Source: Mactra quadrangularis (Eukaryota; Mollusca; Bivalvia; Venerida; Mactridae). Taken from it: 64,000 nt of DNA. The notes under the pieces are model-generated. The model was given only the letters and a program-made list of their open reading frames with translations. It did no database searches and had not been told where the DNA came from. Positions 1-13,727 of the stretch are shown piece after piece (position 1 is the first letter of the stretch; each line of letters begins with the position of its first letter). The DNA lies in contig CM046303.1 in the NCBI GenBank assembly GCA_025267735.1, positions 32,898,380 through 32,962,379 of the forward strand. Reading direction: 5' to 3'. The translations under genes were made by a program, and so were the position numbers.

Positions 1-1691
1 CTTTTCTTTTGTTATTATGCGAGAGTATTGTTAATTGTATAAACTTTTCGTTTTTACTTCAAGTGACGTATGCACTATAAGCGAAATAGCTTTTAAACAA
101 TAATACGATTTAATGGTACCTCTGCAGAATAGAAAATATATATTGTGTGAAATTGTCGGTTTAATTTAGTTAAGAAAGGCTAACTATATATCAAAACGCA
201 ATATTTCCGTACAATGCGTTACCCGTAAGCGTTATGTGAACTATTCTTAATGTCAAATTGAATATTGGGAATTTATGGGGGTTTCCAGATAGAAAAGAGG
301 TTTGTTTATACCAAATGCATCCGTTGTGAACGAAGTTATTATTTAAAGTGTTATTCTTATAGGCAGTCAATACAAGTAAAATTACTCTGTTCTTTGTACA
401 CACAGTTGAATCCGAATTGGTTCCACATGGGTACTTTTGGTACAAAGTTTTTGTGCTGACAAAATCTACCAATTTGAGTTTCGAGTAAAATGTATTACTT
501 GTGAAGATGTCTCAATGGTTTATGTTAGTTTTGTTTTCTAAAATGTGCATTAGGCGACTACTACATGAGAACAGTGACGTTGTATTATCATTTTATCAAG
601 TAAACATTTGTCTCCGTATCAACCTGCAGCATTACATAAAATTTGTCATGTAAATTGAAAACAAAGCTATAGACGCGAAGGCACTGGCGTGAATGATAAA
701 TATAATGGGTGGTAATTTTTAATCTTAAAGTGTATCTACGATTTATTAAGTCAATTGTAGCATTATGTAATTAGAAGCAGACTGGAGCTTTGATTTTAAC
801 TGAATTCTGTATTATATCTTTAAATGTATTTAAACGCGCCAGTGTGATCTTTAACAAGTAAACAAATTGCATGATATCCAATTGGACTATAAAGACTGGA
901 AACAAAGGAAATGTCATGATCTAATGAATTATATTATTTTTGCGTGGAAAGGACTCATTTGACGATATAAATTTGAAAACGTGTTTTGAAATCATTTCAG
1001 TTTTATGAAACTGCAAACAAGTCTTTCATTTATCGATACATATTGCTAATCTGCAACAATGCAACAACCAGGGTGATTAAAAAAAGAAGCAAACATTGGA
1101 AAGGAGAATTCAAAAGATAGTTTTGATGGTTCAAAAGTATTGTCGGAATGGGAGAAGTTGCTGGCTACATGTATGTAGACAAGTAGGCAAGCGCGTTTAA
1201 CAACAAAAACCAAGCCAAATTTGTTTAGCCGGCGTATTAACTTAATGAAAATAAATCAATACACGGGCTAATTTAATGATGTTGTTACATATGAAAATTC
1301 ATAGATAATCATTGATTATAGGTAAATATTCATGTATATGTTATTTAAAGTAATAAATAATAACAAAATATGTAAGGGCTAAATTTCCAATTACTCTGCA
1401 GGATGGAAAACAACATAATTATAATAAAAAAGTTTATCAAAAAGACTTAATATAAAAAATCAGCATTATACGCTAGCCGTTCGGAAAGAGGATCGGAAGA
1501 CTAAATGTCTTCTTCTTGTAAGCGTACCATTTAAATCAAAGTAATGTCTGTAACAGCTAAATACGGAATAATGATGGAAAAAATATACTGCATTACTAAA
1601 ATTCACTGTCCGGGGGAAATCGCGTCATAATCAAGTAATGTTTTCCACCTTAACTGTTGATCAACAGTTGATGCGTTATTTTTTTCAGTTG

Positions 1692-1906
1692 TTTTTAACC
1701 TCGTATTGAACACATATTTAGGTTATATATACGACGGTCAGCTCTTCCTACTATAGGTTTCCTGGACACTTTTCTATCATCAATACTAACTTACCCTACC
1801 ACAAGGCCGACTACTCATGTACAAGGTATGACCCACCGCGACCGGGCTCGAACCCGCGATCTCCGGATTTGAGGTAGGACATGCTCACCACTACGCCACG
1901 GCCGCG
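1692..1906 (-). repeat. tRNA-derived SINE, family A
   Basis: Read on the minus strand, the head looks like a tRNA gene, with an A box (TGGCGTAGTGGTGAGCA) and a B box (GGTTCGAGCCC). The body runs through TCCAGGAAACCTATAGTAGG to a tail ending near 1692. Two more copies lie at 15786-15985 and 44216-44428. The A and B box spacing fits a pol III promoter, but the fold is degenerate and the shared non-tRNA body marks it as a SINE, not a tRNA gene. Confidence 0.82.
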
Positions 1907-3651
1907 TCTTTGATGTGTTATATTAAAATAAACGGCACATAACATATCATTGATCAAAATTATATATTTGCCTGATATAAACGACCCTAAAGCGCAGAGT
2001 TTAAACAGTGAAACAATATATCTTTGAGTGTATATACCGTACAAACCAATCACACAAACAAATCAAGTCTTGATTGGAATTTTTAGACAATGCTATAATG
2101 AAATAATTCGGTCAACATGTAAAGATTAAAACGAAACGTTTCAATGCGTCATCATTTGACTAGCGTTGACAGAACAATTTTATGATTATGATATATAATG
2201 AGATTGAGATTTGATCACTGAAAAGGTCCTATCAGAGTCGTTTGGTGGAATGCTTTCACTAGATACTCCATTCCGATTGATGATTAAACATGTCAATTCA
2301 GTAATCAGGCCAGACGTTCAATACTTAGTGTAATGGAATGGCCACTTTGGGAACCATATGTAACAGATTGGTCATACAAAATGCAGGTAAGGTAATTTAT
2401 CTTCTTTCAAATAAATATATATGTTGTGTCTCCATAACGTATCAAATGTAACGACGATGGATTGTCTTGTAAATTGGTCTTGAACGACTGAAGTAGTTTT
2501 TGTGGAAAATTATTACTACGCATTTGCTGATTATATCATTGCGTCTTGTCAATTAATAATGTGATAAAAAGCGCTGCATGTATAAACTACAACAGAAGCA
2601 GCCTCTATTATAAAAATCTAAAATACATGTAATGTTATATAATACTTTATTTCTTGTTGAAACTAGTCTATTGAGACCGCATGTGTACCAAATGTAATTA
2701 TTTTACATATTATTACGCGGACCAAAGTCTTTAGTGTGAAATATGTATCAAATCCGTCTGGGGGATAATCTCACCAGCGTAATAGTGTTATTGTTGGATG
2801 ATTGACATTTATGTTTGTTTACGAAATGGGAGTCAATATTAGTGATTCATGCCATGATGATTTATGTTTTTATTTATATCATACATGTAGATAAAAAACA
2901 TTGAGAACAAAGCCATTATAAATCAAGATAATACAAACGTATATAAATCTAAAAGAATTATCATTTATCTTTAATAATTGGTTTACATTCTGAAAGAAGG
3001 CTTTTGTTAAGACGATATCGATTTAAAACTTTGATTTATTTGTGTCCAAAACATTAATTCCTATTATCTTTATGTCGTTAAAATAACAAAACATAATTTT
3101 AATATCGAGCTAAGCGAATATAGTTTGTCAAAAGCCTGTTATTTCTGTAAGGTCACTCATTTTAATTGTCGAGAAGTGATCGTTATTTTTGTCATGTCTA
3201 TAATTAATATTTAAGTTCAGAACTGTAACTACTGCTACTTAGTGAAATGACCTCGAGTACATTAGTGCTCAGAAAAAAAGAATTATCGGTATTTTTGTAG
3301 GTTGGTGGTTCAATTCCATTCAAAAACCATTACTTTTTTGCTATTTTATCACTAATATATTCTTCCAGATATTTACGTTTCATTCTTTATGTTGAATGTC
3401 CTACAATTGAGTGAATTTAATTAATGAACATAGTGACTAGGCGGCAGTTACTTCCGGTAAGTTACACTTTGGCAATTTGTATGTGTTCACATGAAGTGTT
3501 TGTCGAACATCTTACCCTTCCTTATATATTTTTATAAGCATGGCACGATCTGATTGCTTGAGGTCCTAGACATTTTTGAACATTTTTTGGGAAACATTAC
3601 CATGACGCCGTATTCCATATCCATTTGATGACTAGCAAAGAAATAATATTT

Positions 3652-3712
3652 TTTTTGTGTTTTTACGGCGCATCAACACAAAAAGTTTATATCGCGCAAC
3701 AAAGAAATGAAA
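3652..3712 (-). repeat. SINE tail fragment (TTTTTACGGCGCATCAACAC)
   Basis: This is a short piece resembling the 3' tail shared by SINEs at 56552 and 59423 (TTTTACGGCGCACCAACACA). Its duplicate lies near 17740 in copy B. It gives rise to a small open frame that is not a gene. Confidence 0.55.
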
Positions 3713-5477
3713 ACAAAACAGCTTCTTTTAAAAGCATAATCAAAATTTTGTATCTCGAGTCGTTTGGATTAAATGTATTTTTCGCCCCGATTATCTCTCT
3801 AAGGAGTTACATTTAATATAATTGATATACACGTATTAAGATGAAGTGAGGTACTTACAATATGTATAAAATATCTAAACCATTTAAATGTTACAATTAT
3901 TATGTCTGGGTATTAAGTATTAAGTGCTTCAGGATTTCGTAACATACTTATTAATGTTTAGCTCACAGTAATTTTTTACGTTAGAAAAATTGCAAATCTT
4001 ACTTAATTTGAACAACATACCACTTATGTCTTACGAAATTACACAATATTGGAGCTCCCACTATAAGTACTTAAGCAATACTAGCATAATTAGAAGGTAG
4101 ACACCCCTAAATTGTCAGAACGCTACATTGTACGACTTGTTATTTGTACGTCTGTCTATTTCATGCAACCATGTACTTTCAACATCATGTAGCAAACGTT
4201 GTATTAAGGGCGATTTTACCCCTTTAAGTAATCTCTAACTATGTATAAGCACTGTTTTGTAGTGGTTATACATTTGCTTTGTTATTGACAATTCTTCTTA
4301 TGGTTTCCTATGTAATGTGTCCAATTTTATTAACTTACGAACCGTTGAAGCAGACACGTCTCTAACATAAGAGTGAATGTTGCTGGATATATGACCTTTT
4401 TGCGTTCATCGCTTTGTAACATATGAGGTGACTGATGTGTGTGAGATTACCATCTCAGGGCATTCCCATTGATGTGCCAGTATTTGTATCGACCTATTCA
4501 TGTGTAGTAGTTCAAAACATTACAAATACATGACATTACATCGCAGCCAAGTAACTTTCTAACTACGATAATCTTATGCATAACCAGAACAAACAAAATG
4601 GTCGAAAGTTTTACTTCACTTTGAAAGTCATTAATGCATAAGTCATATCCGAAACAGTTTTGTATCATTGACTCAATCATGAATTAAAACTATCAATCTC
4701 AGAAATGCAGAATTATTTCTGTGATATCTGGTGCATTAATCTGCACTTAATTATTCAGGATGTGATAGAGTTTCAAGATTAAGTCAGCTGTAATTCATGG
4801 TTCAATTACACATAGAGTCTGCCTTGGGAATTTGTTATAGCATTGTGTCGCCCCCTGGCCTAAGATAATATAAATTTGAAAATCTTATGCACTTGAACAA
4901 AAGGAAAGTCAAAGTGCTATCATAACCGGCGACGTTTGACTATTTGATACGTGGTTGACAATGCTATGCACTAAATCTTGATTTAAAATATTAAAGAACT
5001 GAAAATCGAGAGAATGGTATTATTAATGTTTAGACCACATTCATCATGGTGGCGTATTAATGTGGTATCAATGACAATTTTACGCTTTTTACAGTAACAA
5101 TAACTACATACTAACACTATTTCGAAATGGGTTTGACATTTGCTTTATCTTTAGCAATTCTTCTAATGGCTTCCTATGTAATGTATTCAATGTAATTAAC
5201 TCACGTACCGTACTAGCAGATATGTCTCTGACATTAGAGAGAATATTACAGGATATATAACATTTTTATGTTCATCGCTGTATAACATATGACGTGACTG
5301 TTGAGAATATTTCACTTGGAATAACGTCACACAGAAATTCTCTTACACCATTTGATAAATATGTAGTATATATTTTATTTAGTTGGTGCGTATCACAAAA
5401 TTGAGCGTACAATGCCGTTTGGTAGGGTTTCGCCAATGGTCATCTACAATAGCTTTTAGTACAAGCTTTCATTTTTG

Positions 5478-8400
5478 CTCACGTGATTACTACATTCACT
5501 CTCAATTAACAGATTTAATGTCACTTCCTTCCAAGGAAGCGTGCAAACAAAACATGAATTGAAGAAATTCGTTTTGACACATCATTAACAATGATTTGAT
5601 AATTTAAAAGAATCATATTAAATTCATAAATCACAAAACATTTTAACAAGTATAACTCAATATTTGAATCATTTCACGTGCTTGCTAGACTACTGTGTAT
5701 TGTTGAGTATCAACGCTATGAAATAAATCATTCCATTTCTGAAATGCATAAGTAAAGCTATTTATAATCCTTTACTTTTTACGATTGAGTTACCATTATT
5801 AAAGTTTGTTTTGTTTTCCCTTCATTTTTCATATCTTCGTGTCAAATGCAGGCAAAATATAGCTATATTTCAATAAAGTGGAAAGTGTCATAATTTTTTT
5901 CTAATCAATTTACAGTATCAATTTACATTGTTAATATTCGTTGATACGTGTTACATAAAACTCTATCATGAAACAAAATTAGAAGTAATGCATTCCACAA
6001 ATCAAATTTTATACTATGTCTAAATTGAATTTACCACAAATAACATGGAAATTGCATTAGCACATTTCTTCTAAAATTATTTGATTTATCTCTCAAACAA
6101 AAATAATTGTTGAAATCAGCATTTTGTTAATTTGCACATTTGATTATGTAGTTTTACCGTTAATGAATCATAATCCCGAGCAGTTCATTTGCTGTATCGT
6201 CAGGGTGTTGAACGAAATTAACTTCTCAATACTAATCAATCTGTTTACATGTAAGACATTTATTTTCTGTAATAATAACAAAACTATATTAAATCAGGAT
6301 ATTTTTAGATATTGCAAATAACTTAACGTTGAAAAAACGTGGAATGAAATATTAAAAATGTAAACATACATTGACATTTTAAAACAATTGCATGTAAGCA
6401 ATTATTACAATTCCCACAATTTAATAGTCAAGTCTCATATTTAAAGATAAAACGAGCACAAGATCTCCTATACAGTTTTAATAACTGATCGTGAATTGAT
6501 AATTAGAAATATCTAAAAATATATAACTTTGTAACCTGGAATTTATATGCAATTTCACGTAACTAGAAGAAGGTTAAGTGCGTTACATGTAAAACAAGTA
6601 TCACACATATCTTTAGTTTGTTTTTGTCTTTTACAACATTGCCTTCATTGTGATGTTTGAGAATGTGGCTGCACAAAGTCATTGGTTTTATTGCTTAGTT
6701 TCTTTTCTGTATTTAAGACTAAATGTTAAGTCGTAGAACGCCAGTATGTGATTTTATCATTCGGAGAGAAAATGTGCTTGCTGTGACAATATTTTGTAAT
6801 ACTTTAACAAATGTTCACAGTTTTAATTTTAGTGAAAAAAAAGCTTACCGATAGAATTGGTTTGATTTACGTAAACTTTGAATACTGTGCCAACATTTCG
6901 CTCACTAAAGATAGAATATCTAACATATTAGTGAGAGTTTTGCTATGAATCCACATTCCAAGGATTTCTTCATTTTATGACAAATACTAAAGTCAAATTT
7001 ATCTTCATTTTATTTACCTGCCATTTACACAAATTGCATTGTCTAGTGTCATGAACTACTATATTGACATGGGTCTTCAGGGATTGTAAAAATTAAAGTT
7101 CTTTTAATTTGATTACAAACAATAGTTTTCTATTTTAAATACGGCAACATAATAAAAATATATTATGTGTGTGATTCCCGTCGTTGTATCAATCTAATGA
7201 ATGTAAAATGTCAGTATTGTTTGCTTAATCTAGTTATGAGGAATTGTCGAATACACATGTATAGACATCTTAAATGTATTGCTGACTTCATAATTGAATG
7301 CAATAAACATATTTAAGTGAACTGGATTTTTTTAAAGTAATGTCCTAATGTTTTAGCGCGATATGACATTTCTGTGTTGGTGCGCTATAAAACCCAAACA
7401 AACCTAATGCTTTATACGTAAGGCTACAGAACTTGGAGTCATTATATAGGTACGCATAGGTACGAAAAACTGAAAAAACAACAGTTTGTAGTATATGTTA
7501 ATCTCTTTCAAATAAGTAATAAAATATACTCAACTCGTATATAATTTAATAGATTCATCATGCTATTAGTACTATAAAAACTCAGTAATATTTTTTCATA
7601 TAAATTTAAGAATATAGAGATTCAATAACAGGCAATTTTTCCTAAGTTTAATATTATCTCAATCTGAGAATACTGTCTTGTTGCTATTGATATACTTAAA
7701 TACTGGAAGCAACTAATATTAAGATAAAAAGTTAATTACAAAATCCAATTTACTGTTTATATGTAATGAATGTAACGCAGTGTATTTTAATTAACTTAAT
7801 TTAAGATACCGGATTAATAAGATACAGTGAGATGCAGCAACAAATGCATTTAAATAATGTAACGTCTCAACTTAAAACAACAATAACTAATTTGAAGGTA
7901 TCTAAAGACTTTAACATTCATTTTCATAATAATAATTTGCATAATAAGGAATATTCTTGCTTAACAACTATATTTCATTAGTTGTCCCGAACCTAACGTT
8001 ACGGAAAGTTCCGAAACTTTCGTGGTAACTGAACACGCTGTTGTACTCTATGTCTTGTTTATCGACGGTAACATTTGTATTAAGTGTTTGAAATACAGAA
8101 CAAATTAACTGATATAAGAAATACAATGTAGCTAACATCTGTTGAAATCTTAAATCTCAGATATGAAAGGCTTTTTGAACTTTAATACAGTTTGGGTGAT
8201 TCTAGTAATGAATTTTATTTCAATTTGCATATTTGAATGGTTATTTTAAGAATTTAGAAAATTATATCCAAAATATATATAAATAAATACAAAATAAAAC
8301 TAATTTTTGTTTGACATGTTTCATTTTATGGCAACAATAAATCAAATTATAGCTCTAATTTGACGTCTTTTGCAAATGTAAAATCTATGTACGATCATAA

Positions 8401-10970
8401 TTTGTTGTAAATCCAATTGAGAAAAACGTAAAGTGTGATTCAATAAAAATATGATGTTCTTAGTATTAGAACGCTCTATTTTCAATTTACGAAAGTGATT
8501 TAAATGTACAATGTGTAAATGTAAACCAATTCTCTGAACACTAGCTAGCTTGTTTTTGTATGTTTATACAAACAACAAGATGACCTAAGTACCCATATTT
8601 CATACATAAATCAGAGTACAATAGAAATAAACTGTCCAATATTCAGTCCAAAAACAGGATATTTGTATAAAAACAGTAGCCACTAAAGTGTAATCTTTTT
8701 TTCTGTTTTTAGCTTTTGACGTAGTTTTCCATCGATACATCTCATGTTCGAACTCATCCCAGCAAAACCTAGACAAGCATCCACAAATAATTTAATGATA
8801 ATTGAGGAAAAGATGCGACCAATAGAAAGATCAAAAATGTGGACGGACGACGGTCAGCTGACAATGAACGATCTTATATGCTCACCATGAGCTAGTTCAG
8901 GTAAGCTAAACAGACAAAAATATGAAGGGTTCGTGTAGGGTACTTTTAAGCGTTTATCAATTTTGATGATAACAACTATTGTGAGGTAAAGCAGTCTGCA
9001 ACTTAAACATTACATTTCGTTTATACATATGCTGTGAAGTATATGGGCTAAAACTGCAGATTGATTTTTTCGAAAAAATCGATAAAAATGAAACAATAAT
9101 TTTTGGCATTATTATGTGCAATCAAAAACTAAATTATATAAATGTACAATATATTACATCATGTTAATCATAATGATTCTTAACTTACATCTTGTCTCAT
9201 CTCTCTTTTATATTTCACTAATTCAACCTACGTAACTGAGATGTCTATTCGGCGTTATTTATCATTTCCTCAACCTTGTAAATGTTGTGAACATTTAAAT
9301 CATGATAAATTATACATGTTTCCTTAGAATAACATTATGTTGTTTTCCCCTCGTTTTATTCCGTTTGGACCAATATAACATTGAAATATTGCTGGATATT
9401 GCATTCTGTACAATGTGCTCTGACATTATCCATATTTCATGATCATGTTTTATCTGTAAAAAAATGTCTAAAGCTAACTCTCTAGAAATATGTTTTAGAT
9501 ATCGCTTATGGTAAATAATGAGAAAAAACTCAACAAACGACAGCCTAGACAATTTCATATTTTTTGTGTGACGTCCTTTGTTTGGAAATTGAAAATGTAA
9601 GTTAATACCGACATAGGAGATTAAATAATGCATGTCTTTATTGTATAGAAATCACGCATGGATGTGCTCAAAGTGATCGCTATAGAATGAAGAAATGCTT
9701 AAAAATCAAAAGTACTACATGCGAAAGCCTAAGGATTGTCCATGATTAACAAAACTTGTTTTAATAGATGAACATAAATAAAATAAAATAGAAACTGTAT
9801 GTAAAAATTATTGGAATATAAATTAATCTCGTTCGATTTATCTTAACCATAGTTGCAGTTGCACCAATCAGATCAAAATCGGAAAATCAATAACAAAATA
9901 AACACCGTGCAATGAAAACCAATATGTTTATATTTAATGAGAAATTTAATTAAAATAAATGTTTGTCTTTAGACTGCAAAGATAAACTTAGTTTACTTTA
10001 TTTATTTTAGAAAATGTCAGCCTCTGGTTAAAACGTAGATTTTAGATTATTTTGAACATCATGGTATAGCTACACTTAAATTAGTTAGGAAATATTGTTT
10101 TTATGGTTCCGTATCTTGCAAAAAACTGAATTTTGAAGCAGCTGATCGAGTCATTTTCATATTCGTTTTCTAGTTTAAACTCATTTCTTCCGAGTATTCG
10201 TTAAGTAAGAAAGAGGTTAGATTCTTGTCTGAAATGTTGAAATAAGGATCGCAATGTATTCGACAACTGGTTTTCTTTTCTTATTTAATTATTCATGAAT
10301 ATTTGAATATGAACTTTCAAGTATTTCCGGAAATAACAAACGTTGTAGAGCATAAAGCAATCATAATCAATTTTTGTTACCGACGTAATATGTAAGTGGA
10401 AATAAAATACCATGGCATTATATTGCTTTGTAAATTTGAATATAAATTCTGAATATATCGTCTACTTCCTGTTTTTAGTTAGTATGTTTTATTAATTTAA
10501 TAAAAAATAATGTGTCTGGAAACTACCTAAAATGCAGGGATATATATCTTTTCGAAATAGTAATAACTTTTATATGTTTTATGCGCATGCTTTTATAAAC
10601 GGAGCTTTTATGTACTATTAGAATATAAATTTCATCCTTTCTGTTTAAGGTACATTTGTTAATCGTCGTATGTTTAGTTCGTTGTTCGATTATATAGACT
10701 GTAAAAAACTGTCATTTTATAGTTTATTACAGGAGCGTTGTCACGTGCTAACAATGGTGTTTTGTTGATACTTCAGGGTTTATTGTATTTTTTATTTTCA
10801 CGAAGCATCTAAACATCGAAGTGTTTGTTCATCTCTGTGTGGAAAATGTATTTATTTTGATTTAAAACGTTTTATAGAGGCTAGAAAATGGGCTTTTACC
10901 TTTAAATTGTTATGATTAGGTGTTACTTAATATTCTTTTAATTCATATCAGGAGATCGATCATATCCCCA
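5478..10970. other. Intergenic, AT-rich, no gene seen
   Basis: I see no exon-like frame with flanking splice sites, no RNA gene and no tandem array here. Open frames are short, AT-rich and low in complexity. One at 9310-9633 on the minus strand (107 codons) has no recognisable domain and I regard it as chance. A SINE tail fragment sits at 7352-7404. Confidence 0.6.
7352..7404 (+). repeat. SINE tail fragment
   Basis: The segment contains TGTTGGTGCGCTATAAAACC followed by CAAAC, the reverse complement of the tail at 56552-56590 and 59423-59470, slightly diverged. Confidence 0.5.
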
Positions 10971-10974
10971 ATCA

Positions 10975-11148
10975 GTCTAGTTCAGTTAGAAGGACACAAC
11001 TCTGCTGATCGAGGGTTTGTTCGTTTACAAGGCATGGCATATTTCGTTAAGTTTTGTCATGAATTGAAACTCTCTAACGGCCGTTTTCCTTCCTACAACT
11101 AATAGGTTACCATGTAGGACATCTGTCAGCCACTTAAGGAAGCATTGA
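10975..11148 (+). repeat. SINE family B, degenerate 5' part
   Basis: It aligns in order with the complete SINE B at 32149-32460. The shared blocks are CTAGTTCAGTTAGAAGGACA (tRNA A-box part), TGATCGAGGGTTTG, CTTCCTACAACTAATAGGTT and ATGTAGGACATCTGTCAG. The matching 3' part starts at about 12280, so this copy may be split by an insertion. Confidence 0.6.
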
Positions 11149-12279
11149 AACGGACCAGGGTTTAATACACAAAATAACTACAGTTTGAAACCAAAACTTG
11201 TAATTCATGCTTACATTTGCTGCGTTCCATGTTTCCTGTTTGTGAGCATGATGCATGTCTCTAGCCATAAAGCACACAATGACTAGTGTTCTAGGCAACA
11301 CACAGAACACATTAGGGCACATATGTAGGTTATGAACTAGGATTCTGAGCTCAAATCAATGTTTGTTTATCCGGCATGTTTCGAAACCAGCATTCGCGAA
11401 GTTCGCATATTTTGATCCTCTATATTCCAGTTAATAAAAATTATGTTTCCTTCGATGTTAAATTCAAATCCTAGATGTGAATTAGATAATTCCTTACACT
11501 TTTGCTGAAAGTTAATGTTTAAATCCAGTTATAACGCGAGATTTTATCCATTTTGTTACGAGCACATTTTGTCTTATGTCAGCGTTCCTGTCATTTTTAC
11601 AATGAACTCTGGGAATTTATTCCTACGCTGTACAGTCTTATATATGTTTTCGACTAAAATATCGTTGAATGGCAAAATTAAGGCATTTTAGTCATTGATT
11701 TAACAGTATTTTGTTTTTGAATAGTAATGTAAAGTTATTTTAGTCATTGGTCACGTACAAATTGTTGTCTACTTAGATATTTCATGGTTGTATGAGCCGC
11801 CCTTAAATCACCCATTTTTAGGCAGAATCAACCAAAAAGCACCCAATAAATGGGTTACTAGAAGGTTAGGTAATATTAATACAAGTTCAACAATATGCTT
11901 TTCCGAGCTTCATGCATTCTTGTATTAGTTAAATATTCATAGAATACATGTAGATTTAGTTGTATTTATATTTTGCATCATTTTATAACGTTAAATAAAA
12001 CGTTGAAGTTAAACTTGACAAAATAGGTCTCATTTGTTCACCCTTGGGAATCTAATACTCGGACGGTTGTGACGAGTGGGTCGAGTGAACAAACTTCATT
12101 TACGCTACCAGCGAAATACGATATCTGGAAGAGCCACTCGACAGCCCTCTCAACCCAAGTACTAACAAGCTCATCTCGGAGAAACATTCTTTGACGTATA
12201 TCGACACAGGCTGTATAGATCAATACACTGTACGTAGATCTATACACGCGTACATAGTCGTCCGGGTGAGCTCGTTACA
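11149..12279. other. About 1.13 kb between two SINE B parts, no gene seen
   Basis: I see no coding exon. The stretch separates the 5' and 3' parts of what could be one SINE B. I find no clear terminal inverted repeats at its ends. A minus-strand frame at 12038-12247 (69 codons) has no recognisable domain. Confidence 0.4.
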
Positions 12280-12406
12280 GTATGCGCCCGTAGTTACTAG
12301 TGCACTGCTAAATCCAGAGGACGGTGAATAGGTTGACTGATTGCCGAGATATGATCTATGCAATGTGATGTTACGTCGTTAAACCCAACCAAAACTCAAT
12401 GTATTT
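12280..12406 (+). repeat. SINE family B, 3' part
   Basis: It aligns with the last 125 bases of SINE B: a TATGCGCC-like start, GCTAAATCCAGAGG, GAATAGGTTGACTGA, then GTTACGTCGTTAAACCCAAC. It continues the 5' part that ends near 11148. Confidence 0.65.
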
Positions 12407-13242
12407 ATTACTACGTGTGCATTCATTCTAATCAAGTGACATTATAAACCTGCTGTTACATGAAATATTTCTGTATTAAAACAAAATAATATCTGACGAC
12501 TTCCAGGAATCACATTTTTACATTCAATAAACTAGATTTACTTCGAGTACTTGAACTATCTGACACTTCGGTGTCCTAGCTAGGGTGGGAAATAACGCCA
12601 GGAGCAATTACTTGTTTTATTTCTACCAACTTGTTGCCATCAATGTGACAACTGATACAAAATCATTTTTTCACAGCTCAAATTAAAATGTTCGCAATAT
12701 CGCTTAATGTATACTTAAGCCAATTGTGTGTTTAGATGAAATAACATCGGGCCCATGGGGTCATACAATTATATTATAATATTTCGACGAATCCATTTCA
12801 ATCTTAATTATGACTCAAATTGACTTTTGAAAAGGAAATAAACACCAGTGCGTCTCAAATGGAAACTTCATACGAACTATTAACGCTTTAACGTGTTTAG
12901 ACACATGCATTTGTTGCGAATCAATATAAAAATCTAGCTATGCAACATTGTATGTCATATTTAAAGCATTCATTTGCACGGATGATTTTGAGAATCATTA
13001 TGCATTACAATGCATCGCTTTATGGCGAATCAGTTAGTAGTTCTTTTTAAAAATTTCATGAATTTAGGAAAACGGCAATTTTAGTTCTTAAAGCAGTCTA
13101 TAAAATTAATGGGTTTGCTTCTATGTTTGAGTTCAAGCAACCAAATATTTCTTTACGGTAACCAAAAATCAATTCTCAGTTATGATAGTTTACTTCCACG
13201 TGCAAGCTGAGAACATATTTCCACTTCAGGCTGACTTGCGAA

Positions 13243-13308
13243 ATTAAAACATGTCCTATACAATTTGTTGCTACGGCGTTAACCCCAACAAACAAACAAA
13301 AATAAATA
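13243..13308 (+). repeat. SINE family B tail fragment
   Basis: The segment reads TTGTTGCTACGGCGTTAACC then CCAACAAACAAACAAA, the characteristic SINE B 3' end. No head is attached. Confidence 0.65.
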
Positions 13309-13461
13309 TAAGTACCAATTTAGGATCGCCTTATATTATTAAAACTTGAACAGCGTAAAACAATATTTTTTCTAGGCATTCTGTTACTGATATATCTATC
13401 GGTTTGTATCCTTAATGTGATGATACCCTAATACGAACAAGATAATATCACAAGGTAATTT

Positions 13462-13727
13462 TTATTAAGGTTGCTTGTCAGTCAACCTACTTATTCCTTC
13501 TGGAAAGGCTAAATCTCTGGATTTAGCTGTCAATTAACCAATAAGCGCATACGTTCTTCAGTGACTGACAACTGCCCTACCTAATAAAAAATCATTGGTA
13601 TGATAGAGAATGGCCGTAGAAATAATTCCATGACCAAGCTACACGAAAGTATGCCCCTTCCGGGAATCGAACACACGACCCCTTGATCAGTAGACTTGCG
13701 TGCTACCAACTGAGCTAGCCGGGCGGC
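13462..13727 (-). repeat. SINE family B, near full length
   Basis: On the minus strand the head reads as a tRNA-like A box (CTAGCTCAGTTGGTAGCACG), an anticodon-arm equivalent (TCTACTGATCAAGGGGTCGT) and a B box (GTTCGATTCCC). The family body and the GGTTGACTGAC tail follow. Because the tRNA-like part is joined to the SINE body, I do not call a functional tRNA gene. Confidence 0.82.

Larger units (their letters stand above)
1..5477. repeat. Segmental duplication, copy A (cut by window start)
   Basis: This stretch aligns almost base for base with 14333-20757 at an offset of about 14.1-14.3 kb. Examples are 265-459 with 14589-14783, 3421-3600 with 17510-17690, and 5393-5477 with 20670-20757. Copy A has about 240 bp near 545-785 that copy B lacks, and B lacks the equivalent of about 4322-4692 at its first junction. 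The shared block includes an already inserted SINE (1692-1906), so the duplication is younger than that insertion. No open frame in it looks coding; the two largest paired frames differ mostly by amino-acid-changing substitutions. Confidence 0.88.

Noticed and set aside
265..459. 64-codon frame repeated at 14589-14783 in the duplication
   Set aside because: The two copies differ mainly by amino-acid changes and there is no domain, signal peptide or splice context; it is repeat sequence.
1820..1906. tRNA gene
   Set aside because: The A and B boxes are present but the unit is fused to a SINE body and repeated elsewhere; the cloverleaf is imperfect. The same applies to the heads at 13640, 32149, 43489, 44340, 58856 and 46690.
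9310..9633. 107-codon minus-strand frame
   Set aside because: No recognisable motif and no supporting splice or promoter signals in AT-rich DNA.
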